From NCBI GenBank assembly GCA_910890315.1, contig CAJVGD010000002.1, positions 2,666,001 to 2,730,000 of the forward strand: a stretch of 64,000 nt of DNA. Reading direction: 5' to 3'. How positions within the stretch are numbered: position 1 is the first letter of the stretch; every line of letters starts with the position of its first letter. This document shows positions 55,409 to 64,000 of the stretch, in pieces. The notes beneath the pieces were generated by a model. It saw only the letters and a list, made by a program, of their open reading frames with translations. It searched no databases and had not been told where the DNA came from. Source of the DNA: Serendipita indica DSM 11827 (lineage: Eukaryota > Basidiomycota > Agaricomycetes > Sebacinales > Serendipitaceae). The translations under genes were made by a program, and so were the position numbers.

Positions 55409-57163
55409 ATGCCTCTAACCACCCTAAATCTTGAAAACTCGTCCAATGACGCGTCTGTGAGACGTGCGTTGACCAGTCTCTCGGCCACTGTCTTCAAGAG
55501 CCGCCGCATCGTTGTTGTCACTGGCGCCGGCATCTCTTGCTCATGTGGAATTCCAGTATGTGGATTTTCATGTTCTTTAAACGCGGCTAACGCGTCGAAT
55601 TCGCGCTCTAGGACTTTCGTTCCTCTGACGGACTCTACAACCTCGTGAAACAACAATACCCAGACGTCGTGCTCAAAGGTCGCGACCTTTTCGACGCGTC
55701 ACTCTTCAGGGACAAGACATCTACCGCTGTATTTTACACATTCATCTCTGGTCTCAAAGCCGCCATCGACAAGGCTGAACCCTCGCCCACGCACCACTTC
55801 TTGACGACGCTCGATAAAAAAGGCAAACTCCTCCGGTCTTACACGCAGAATATCGATGGTCTCGAGGAACGTTCCGGACTCGTAGGCACAGGTTCTCCAT
55901 CGAGTGCTGAGGCTGGACCGTCAAAGGGCCCAAAACCAAAAATTGGCAAAGACGTTAAGAACATTCAATTACACGGAGATATTCACCGTGTAAGGTGTAC
56001 TGCCTGCAGTGCTTCATACCCTTGCTCAGAAGAGCACATGGAGGCCTTCCAAAAAGGCACCTCGCCCGAATGTCCAGAATGCAAACAACGATGTGAGTCA
56101 TCTCTACGATTGCCTTGTCAATTTACTCACGTGTGCTAGGCGACGATCGTGTAGCGCGTTCCGCCCGCCCTTTGCGAGTCGGTCATCTTCGACCTGCCAT
56201 TGTTCTCTACGACGAAGCGCATCCTCTTGGGGATGACATTGCAACAATTCAGACTACCGACTTGGGCAAGCGACCGGACCTCTTGATCATTATGGGCACC
56301 TCGCTCAAAGTTCACGGTCTAAAGAAGCTTGTCAAAGAGTTTGCCAAGACGGTCAAGCAAGGAAGTACCACATCGACAGCGACTCCCAAAGTCATCTTTG
56401 TCAACAAGACTGCGCCTGCGGCAGAGTGGTCGAACATCATCGATACGCACGTCGAAGGTACCACGGACGAGTGGGTCGAGCGTGTTACATCAGACTGGAA
56501 GCACTCACGGCCAGCCGATTGGGAATCGCAGCTGACGCTTCGCGAGATCGTAACCGCCAAAGCCGACAAAGCCTCATCCTCAAAGGTGGCCTCCGACATC
56601 AAACTGGCGAAACCTAGAGCGAAAGGTATGCTACTTCGCTCTTATTGTGGACATTGTGCTAACTTCTATCAGTCACCAAGCGTGCAGGTTCCAATGAGGA
56701 GAATATTGCGCCACCTCCCAAGGCTAGCAAAACTACAGTGCCCCCACCTCAGGAAACGACCGTTGAAAAGAAAACCGAGTCGTCAAAGAAGTCTACAAAG
56801 GTTGTCGACAAGCCCGCTGCGATCAAAGATGCGGTTTCGACTCGTATTTTTGCCTCTGCCACGAGCGTCAAAAACAAGACCAAAAAACCGACAAAATCTA
56901 GCACGTCGGCGGAAAAGGAGGATGTCCTGCCTGCTTCGACGAAAGGAAAAGAAGTGGTCAAGCGCGCATCGACGCCTCCGCCTCGTGCGTCCCGTCCATC
57001 CGACCCACCGCTTTCCCCGAGCAAGCGGCAGAACGTTGAATGCCATTACAGTGCCTCTGACGAGGAACCGTCTCACCCACGAAAGCGACAGCGAAGCATG
57101 GACGGCCTGGGCGAGAATTCTCTGCGAAGCCTTTTTGATCCAAACGAGCTTTCCGCCTGCTAG
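55409..57163 (+). CDS. Class I sirtuin, Hst3/Hst4-like histone deacetylase
   Basis: NAD+-dependent protein deacetylase. The first exon ends in the NAD-binding motif VVTGAGISCSCGIP, which continues across an intron as DFRSSDGLYNL. Next come GRDLFDASLFRDKTSTAVFY, the TQNIDGLE motif, the catalytic His in NIQLHGDIHRVRC, a Cys4 zinc module (RCTACSASYPC, CPECKQRC), RPAIVLYDEAHPLGDD and GTSLKVHGLKKLVKEF. The FRD...FY block and extended Lys-rich C-terminus (KKTESSKKSTKVVDK, HPRKRQRSMDGLG) fit the Hst3/Hst4 group, which deacetylates H3K56 in yeasts. The subfamily call is made by motif comparison only. The ATG at 55409 is the first that keeps the N-terminal helix. Convergent with the JmjC gene. Confidence 0.88.
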
Positions 57164-57271
57164 AACTTGCCTCGAACGACTTGTTGTTTGTGACCTTTGT
57201 GCGATTCCTAAGATGACTGTTCTTATTTGTACACTATCAATACAAGAGCTTTGCATACACAATAAAAAGAA

Positions 57272-60200
57272 TTAGCGGCGATCATTGAACCAATGTGCCG
57301 ACGAGCCAGCTTCGCGCGTAACTTCCGAGACGCCGGACGAGATATACGAAGACGGAGGTGGTGGTGGTTGGACTTGAATGGTACCAGAGGATGAGAGGCT
57401 ATCTACCCTCTGGTTGACGTTCTGTAGGTCCAGCTCTGTCATACGGACTATATCCCTCAAATGGTGGTCAAGTTCGTCAACCTTTTTGACAACCGTACGC
57501 AACTCTTCAATCGTCGCAAAGGATTTGTCGTTGCCCTCTTTCCAAACGCGATCAACTGTCTTGCTTAGTCGCTCGATCCGCCGTTGCTGCCCCTCTATCT
57601 TATTATTCTGCTCCTCTATTTGCCTTTGTTGGGCGTCAATCTGTTGCTGCTGTCTCTTGATCGTTTGCCGGTCTTGTTTTCGCTGCGACTCGAGGTCTTG
57701 CAATTGCTCCTCGAGGGAGGGTCGAGTAGCGACATTTGAACGCGGTATACCTCGTGGTATTGATATGAAGGAACTTCTAAATGGTAAAGGAGACGCCTGT
57801 ACAGGTGGTTGGACATGGCTTTCCATGTCTGTCGTCTCATCCATGAGCACCGAGGGTGTCTCCGGAACCCGCGCACGACCTCGCGTTCTCAAAGCTACAC
57901 TGTGTTGTTCCGATGTTGATTCGTATGTAAGAGCAGGCGAGGCTCGCACCCTGCGAGGCCGAACCATCGTCGTTTGACTAGTAGACGGAAGCGACGGCAT
58001 CGAAGGCGGCATCAATAGTTCTTCAGAACCAGAGCTAATGTCCTCCTTCTTCCTGAACTTTGCATGAGACCTCCCGATCTCCGAGGACGCCTTGCGTTTG
58101 CGGATCATGGTCGACGATTGACTGTATTCTTGTTCTTCTCTTTTGATGACTCTGGCCTCAATTGGACCCTTGCTAGACGACCCCGGAACGATCTCTGGTG
58201 ATGGCTAACCCGGAAATAAGGCAGTGTGCAGACAAGCGCTGATGCGTACGTACCTCGCGCATATGCAGATCGTCGTCATACCAGCCCAAGAAGATGATAC
58301 CTGGTGTCAGACTGGCTTGTGGTTGGTAAAGAGAGGCTAGCGACGGGAGCCAATCCCGCCAATCATCTTCGAAAGAAACGTCGTGATCGGAAATGTGTCG
58401 CTTTTTGTTCAACTCCTGGTGAATCTCATGCCATTTATTGGACTTCATCATGCTATTCGCGAGTTTCACGACCTTGGAGCCTTGAATCTCTTGATAGTCT
58501 TCCACGTATTCGAAAACACTTGCGCAATGCCTGCCAAACTTCCCCAATATGTGTCGAAAGCATTGGTTTCGATGACAGGGTTCGCATGTCTTAGAAGTCT
58601 TAGTCATGCAGTTGCCGCCTATGAGAGACTCACGATGCCCTCATCCATTAACAGGCCGTGCGATTCTCTTTTACCCGAGGTCCCAGAGTCCTGAAGTCCG
58701 CACTAAAATAGGGGAAAAGTCAGATTGGCCTACCTCGTGATTATCTACTGACTTTTCTTGTACGGTCGAAGCCACTTGGACTCAGGGCTCTCCTCGATGC
58801 GTGAAGGAAACATGCAAGTCGAAAGTACGGTACGTATTTATCAGAGCTCCAAGTGCTAGATACGTGTCGTTAGCATGTACGCACGGGAAATCTGAAATAA
58901 TGGACTTTACATTGAAATAGAGCGGTGTTTCCTTATTTCGCCGGTTTCCGCAGAGGTAAGAATGTGGACGACTTCGTCATGGAGTGCTACCAACGTTGGC
59001 CAGGCCTTGTCCATGACTGGTTGCATGAGCCGACAACCGCAGGCCCGACCGTCAAGGTAGCACGGTGGGCATACGAGCGGCTCTTTCTTGTCAGTGCCGT
59101 CACGGCATTCACATGTGAATGCACTTTGCCAGAGGTCTCCGCCGCATGCACCACAATACTCGTCGCTCAAACTTCGGCGGGGTAATGACTTGTGCGTGAC
59201 GGTGTATGACTGAGTGAGCATTTGTTGATAAAGTGGCAATAGCCTCTCGAGGGCGATAAGACGTTCCACTTGCGCTCCGGAATCCTTGCAACTCTTGACC
59301 AAGGCGTTGAGGACGCTATCTATCATCGTTCTCACACGATAGGTTTCCTTCCGACACACCCTAAAAGATATTAGAAGAAGAGTTCCTCGCTACAGCAAAG
59401 GCGTACCTTTGGTAGATATATAACTCTTCTCGCAGTGATAATTCGAGGCTCTTGATGGACATTCGTGACCAAGCGATTTTTACTGTAAGACCACCAGCAT
59501 TATGGACTTGATGACAACTGGACGGGGGCACGATGACGAGATCTCCAAGTCGCTGCTTGACGACGTATATCGGGAAGGGAGCATTCACGAGTTCCTGTAG
59601 AGATGCGGCATGTAATTCATGGTCGAGTTCATGGCCCAATTTCCGCCAATACGCGCTTGCATCACGTCGGTCTTTGGTAGAAGCCATGAACCAATACGAT
59701 GCACCCCCCTGGGCACAAACCATTAAATTCTGTTTTGTATTAATACCCGTAATGGTATGTACGAATACGTAACTTGGCCGACGCTCCCGCAAAGGTCCTT
59801 GTGGGCGGGCGTCCATGTGTCACCAGGTCCAAGACTGCTTGATGAGTGCTAGACTAACTGGGTACTTGATACGTACTATGTCATCAATGTTTGGGCTCGT
59901 AACTAGATATGTGAGACCTTCGTGTGTCCACGAGAAGAGAACATACCTCGGGCGGTAGACAAGAGGTGAAATCACCCTCGTCATATGGGAGTAAGCCTGC
60001 CGACAAATTGGCTCGTAACCACTCTTCCCACCGTTTGGGACAATCTCCGTCCTTAGCGTACAACCGCGGCGGTCCTTCGCAATCTGTCACTTCAGAATCG
60101 ACGCTGGACACAAGACGACTCACCGTCTGGTACGTAGACGCCTTTAACAGTAGCCACGTATTCGAAATAGCTTTTCATCGTCATCTCTCGATCCTCCTTG

Positions 60201-60549
60201 TCCTCCATGTCTCGCACAGTGATCCCTATTTGTCGCCTTAGAAAAGAACCGATAAAACAGGTGATAGAGGCGAACTTTGGGAGACGTTTTCTGGCTTCTT
60301 TAGCCATTCAGGGGTAAACAGAGCCTGCTGCCATCCATCACGCAGATGCCAACCCTCGAGAACGACTGGGATACCGCGTTCCTCGTGATCTTGTACAAGC
60401 TTTTCGATTTCCGAGTCTTGCATAGTTGATATATCAACTCGCGGTGCATCCTCAAAATTCTCGGCAAACGCCAGGAGATCCTCGATGTTCCAATTCTTGT
60501 TGTCCATGTGTAGGTCTGGGCCAGCTGCAATATCAACGTTGCCTTCCAT
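57272..60549 (-). CDS. JmjC-domain protein with Cys-rich module
   Basis: Probable Fe(II)/2-oxoglutarate-dependent oxygenase, perhaps a histone demethylase; substrate not shown. Reading the minus strand from MEGNVDIAAGPDLHMDNKNW: an N-terminal helical part (DDLLAFAENFED-like; DISTMQDSEIEKLVQDHEER), then KRWEEWLRANLSAGLLPYDE, then the JmjC core. In the core, DTWTPAHKDLCGSVGQ carries the HxD metal ligands, followed by NLMVCAQGGASYWFMASTKD, GDLVIVPPSSCHQVHNAGG (second His) and KIAWSRMSIKSLELSLREEL. After it come a Cys-rich finger (YCGACGGDLWQSAFTCECRD, CPPCYLDGRACGCRL), further exons and a C-terminal tail with a Gln-rich coiled coil (QLQDLESQRKQDRQTIKRQQ) ending AGSSAHWFNDRR. Many small introns; their exact ends in 58600-58920 and 59820-60120 are my inference. 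Confidence 0.8.
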
Positions 60550-60662
60550 TTCATCAAATCATAGACGACGTCAAGTGCGAAAGCGGCGTAAATAGAAAAT
60601 GGATCGGATATGGCGTGGATCAACGTGCGGCAAATGCGTTTCGAACCCCGACCACAGCGACC
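60550..60662. promoter_or_regulatory. Very short divergent promoter (JmjC / UTP11)
   Basis: 113 bp between divergent start codons; presumed shared core promoter region. No clear TATA box seen. Confidence 0.4.
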
Positions 60663-61870
60663 ATGTCTTCACTTCGAAACTCGCTACATCGACGCAATCA
60701 CAAGGAGAGAGGTCAACTTGTCAATAGGAAGCGATTGGGGCTCCTCGAGAAGCACAAAGACTATGTTCAGCGAGCAAAGGACTTCAATGCGAAGAAGGAA
60801 AAAATCAAGCGGCTAAAGGAGAAGGTTGCCGATAGAAACAAGGATGAATTTTACTTTGGAATGGTGAACAAGAAGACCCAGGTATAATTTGCTGGCTCTT
60901 GTGGCTACCTAGTACTGATTTTCCTGAGGGAGGGCAACATTTCCAGGATAGAGGAAACGCTGCACTACCTGTCGACATTGTCAAAGTACTCAAGTCTCAG
61001 GACGAAGGATATCTGAGGACCACCCGAACGACGAATCTCAAGGTACTCGATTTGTCTTTTATAACAAGTGTCTCATTCCCGTACAGAGAATCGATGCTTT
61101 GAAAGCCCAAATATCTAATATTCTATCGTTCCATGATCGTGAAGATGACGAATACCTCGAGTTGGTCGACGAGTATGCCGACGTGCTCGAAAAATGCGGG
61201 TTGATGGTACGACCGCAGCGACGAAGGGCTCCAACGAATCATATCGTCTTTGTCGATAACGAAGCTGAAGGTGTGTACCCGCAACACAGAGCAGCCCTTT
61301 CCTCACCTTTGCGTAGCTCGGAATTATATTCCTCCTCAGATCGCGGAGAATTCGGTTGAAAGTTTTGTGAAAACTTCCCCCCAGGATCTCGGCTGGAAGA
61401 CTACGGAGAACTCGAAGAAACCTGCAGTCATACCTCGAGCTGATGTTGCAATGTCTGATTCGCCAACGGTATGCCCACTGCGATTCAAAAACTCTCTTTC
61501 AAATGAATTTATAGGTACTGGAGCAATTGCTTCCCGAACTCAAAGCTCGCTTAGAACGAGAGACACACATCTTGTATGCGCTGCGAGAACTTGAGATGCA
61601 ACGCGCTCTCATGGGCAAAGGCGCGTCCAAGAAGATTCGCGGCCCCGAGCGAATCGAGTCGGCGGATGACCGTGATGACGAAATGGACGAGGACGAGCGA
61701 GATGCCATGATCGCAAAGCGAATCAAGGAAAAGCCAAAATGTGAGCACTCTTGTATGTTCCTAGGAAAAACTGTTCATTTACTTATATTCGTTCGTATTA
61801 CACAGCGGCCCCTGAGCTCTCCGCGTACAAGCCCAGGGTCTACAAATTTCGAGCTGAGAGGAAGAGATGA
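60663..61870 (+). CDS. UTP11: U3 snoRNA-associated protein UTP11
   Basis: Nucleolar component of the SSU processome for 18S rRNA maturation. The start MSSLRNSLHRRNHKERGQLV and the following GLLEKHKDYVQRAKDFNAKK are characteristic of the family (basic N-terminus, then coiled coil). Then come DEFYFGMVNKKTQ/GGQHFQ (exon junction), EGYLRTTRTTNLK, a central helix (LVDEYADVLEKCGLMVRP) and the C-terminal part (ILYALRELEMQRALMGKGA). The last exon encodes SAPELSAYKPRVYKFRAERK and the stop at 61868-61870. There are several short introns. The 3' end is convergent and close to the FAR1-like gene. Confidence 0.92.
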
Positions 61871-61993
61871 GAGTAGAGGGCGACTTTATGGATAATTTAT
61901 CGAGTTTACTCGCCATTACCGTGAAGAATCCTGCGGTGGACTGGGAGACTCGAGATAGAGTCGGATCAGCAACTGTACTTCTTCAGTATACGC

Positions 61994-63584
61994 CTAGCAG
62001 AGAACAGTGAAAACACTTGCCATTTCGAGAGCAGAAACACTTGCATCGTTGAACTCGAAAGTCTCTGCTTGTCGTTTGATGTGTCCGAACATATTAGCCA
62101 GCTTGGCCCATCTTTCCTGTGCCAACTGACGACGATCTGGGAGCGACGGCCCGGTTGGTGGAGGAGGTGGAGGATGAGATACCTGCTGCGCCTGTGGTCC
62201 ATGCAGAGGCATGTGCTGAGATGCCGGCTGTGGCTGGGGACCATGTATGGTGAGATGCGGCGGATGGGCGACCCGCTGAGGCTGTTGAGTCATATGTGGA
62301 TGCATATGAGCGCGTTCTTGGTCTGTGCGGTGTTGATAATGTGCTATTTGATGCACAGCTTGTGGGGGCCCGACGTCGTGGTTTGGCGTGGATAGACCAG
62401 CCACCGAATGCTGCCTCGTACGATCGAAGTTCTCGTTTGAAGGGTTCATCTGCATCCTATGATGGTCTTGAATCGGCGTTGGTTGTTGCTGCTGCTGCTG
62501 CTGCTGGGTGTGTGGTCCATGTTGGGGATGCTGCGAGGCTGGTGGGTGCCCGTGGTGTTGAATAGGCTGTGGGTGGCGTAATGGATGGTGATGTGGATGA
62601 TGCGGGTGCAAATGCTGATTGTTTGGTGCCGAAGGTGAGGTATGTTGGCTGGTCATGGCGTGCTCGTAGTTAAGGGAATGCATAGGATACTGGGTTTGGT
62701 CTACGTGCTGCAAGTCCAGTGTATCGTGCATCGATGCCGGTGGTGAAGGAGGTAGAGATGGACCGTCGTCCCCAGTCTGATAATTGTTTTGGTCGGTCGA
62801 GATGTCGGATGGGAAGTTGTGGTCAGGGTGGGAGTTATGGTCAGGCGACGTGGTCGCAGTATTCTTATGCCGATTATTCCTATTCTCTCTGCGAAACTTC
62901 TTCGTGAACGGACGGTTCGCTTCGCCAGTCTCGTGCGAGTGATTGCCGTTATAGTTGACCTTGACGATGGGCGTATCAAAGTACGTCTTGTATGATATTG
63001 TACTAGGGCAGCCTATTCCTTCTATCTTCTTGCTCGGCGTCTTCCGCTGACGTTCTGGATACTTCTTAACGTATTTCTTCTGGCCAGCCCTGTATCGCCG
63101 GTAAGCGCAAGTTTTTACGGAGAAATGACTCGCGTACCTAGCGTGTCTCGAGCACGCAAACTTGACATGTTCCTAACAAAGTGCTATCAGACCCATGCGG
63201 CACCAGAACGGCGATCCTCACTTTGAAGCGTGGGGGAACGGCCTTGGATGTATGACAGTCGACCTTGAAATAATCGACGCAGCTAAGGATATGAGTTCAT
63301 TTTCGGTCCTACAGCTATACTGCTCACTGAGTTTCTTCCTCTTGCTGTTTCCACTCCATAAAAGCGTCTAGTGTGGCAAACTGGAGGTTGAATCCATCCT
63401 CCACCTGGTCACCAGAGCCATAGAGATGTTTCTGGTTGGTCCCATCATACTGGATAATGATCGGCTGTGGTGTATTCGACGCCCCAGGTGTTACAGTCTG
63501 TGTAGGGCCCTGGAGGGTCAAGTCTGAGGTGTCCGAGGGGTAGTTATGGGAACCAGAACTGATCTGAAACTCATAGGTGGACAT
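61994..63584 (-). CDS. FAR1-like zinc-finger transcription factor
   Basis: Predicted DNA-binding protein. The start MSTYEFQISSGSHNYPSDTS is followed by the N-terminal exon with DGFNLQFATLDAFMEWKQQE. Then come a short exon (HTSKAVPPRFK) and a FAR1/MULE-derived block: FACSRHARAGQKKYVKKYPE, PSKKIEGIGCPSTISYKTYF, VKVNYNGNHSHETGEANRPF (Cys/His metal site and basic face). The rest is low-complexity: His/Pro-rich runs, a Gln tract (62478-62501), and QQAPHPPPPPPTGPS-like Pro runs. It ends near FNDASVSALEM. The 3' end is uncertain: the frame stops at 61994, but a short GC-AG intron would extend it to 61916 (ending VQLLIRLYLESPSPP), which resembles the usual family end. Gene function unknown; FAR1-like proteins often derive from MULE transposases. 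Confidence 0.7.
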
Positions 63585-63700
63585 TCAGACAAGGCGCGGG
63601 CCAAGCTGCAACCGCAACTGCCACCCACGAAAAGAAATCAGAAAAGTCACGGGATGTGAATAAAAATGATAGGATTAAAGATATACAAGCAACCCATTGA

Positions 63701-64000
63701 CTAATCGCAGATCAGCTCGGAAACACTCCAGTCTTCGAAGCTGCCGTCTGGGAGATAGCGTCGAATGACTAATGGAATTTTGCGTTGGGCCAGCTCCTTG
63801 ATAGCTATCTGTAACGGGTCCGTCTCTCCCTCGGCGGGGACGAGAATGGGTGCATTCATGCTCGAGAAACAGTCAATCCCACGTTTGAGCCGTTTAGCCA
63901 CAGGAGTGCTTACCTAATCTGCAAAGCTCGCGTTCCCAATATTCTTGCCCGCTCATACTTTGTGAGATATGGTGTCGTGATGCGGACTTTGTTGGGCTTT
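63701..64000 (-). CDS. RPB6: RNA polymerase I/II/III shared subunit RPB6 (partial)
   Basis: Common subunit RPABC2 (omega homologue) of the three nuclear RNA polymerases, which helps assemble the clamp and large subunit. Only the C-terminal part is in the window; the start lies beyond 64000. Motifs: [20 protein letters not shown], then across an intron (about 63861-63913) [20 protein letters not shown] and [20 protein letters not shown], ending [12 protein letters not shown] at TAG 63701-63703. The match to the conserved core is near perfect. Confidence 0.95.

Overview
This window is nuclear DNA of a filamentous basidiomycete. Genes sit on both strands, close together, and are cut by many introns of about 45-60 bp with GT-AG (rarely GC-AG) ends. 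The mix of families (DUF6533 multi-pass protein, F-box proteins, a TEA-domain factor, a FAR1-like factor, an NLR-type WD40 tail) points to Agaricomycetes, probably the Ceratobasidiaceae (Rhizoctonia/Ceratobasidium). That assignment is inferred from protein style, not from a database match.

Layout. 0.1-7.8 kb (+): chaperonin subunit CCT7, a DUF6533 membrane protein, a small two-span membrane protein and an F-box protein with a C-terminal anchor. 9.0-15.9 kb (+): a tandem pair of calpain-type proteases with C-terminal ZZ zinc fingers; the first copy is a pseudogene, the second is intact. 16-18.8 kb: gene-poor, with minus-strand debris of a LINE and a DIRS-like retroelement and an uncertain spliced ORF. 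19-28.8 kb: GNL1-type circularly permuted GTPase (+), a SAM methyltransferase (+), the SSU-processome WD40 protein UTP17/WDR75 (-) and ketopantoate reductase (+). 29-37.3 kb (-): a TEA-domain transcription factor and dynactin p150Glued. 38.2 kb: a small unrecognised spliced gene.

38.8-46.7 kb (+) is the most unusual part: four tandem paralogues encoding secreted or type I membrane proteins with a double-cysteine ectodomain, a Ser/Thr/Pro stalk and one membrane span. All four carry an 8-nt micro-exon (Cys-Cys-Asn/Asp/Ser) at the same place, and the upstream regions of at least the first three copies are duplicated too. They look like a local surface-protein or wall-sensor family.

47-64 kb: an F-box-like protein (-), the Golgi syntaxin SED5 (-), a large C-terminally membrane-embedded protein (+), a GPI-anchor-like cysteine-rich protein (+), a decayed WD40/NLR tail (+), an Hst3/4-type sirtuin (+), a JmjC protein (-), UTP11 (+), a FAR1-like factor (-) and the C-terminal part of RNA polymerase subunit RPB6 (-, running off the window).

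There are no operons. Several housekeeping genes are divergent with short shared promoters (UTP17/ketopantoate reductase, SED5/membrane protein, JmjC/UTP11). Three ribosome-assembly genes (GNL1-type GTPase, UTP17, UTP11) lie in the window without being adjacent. I found no tRNA, rRNA or CRISPR.
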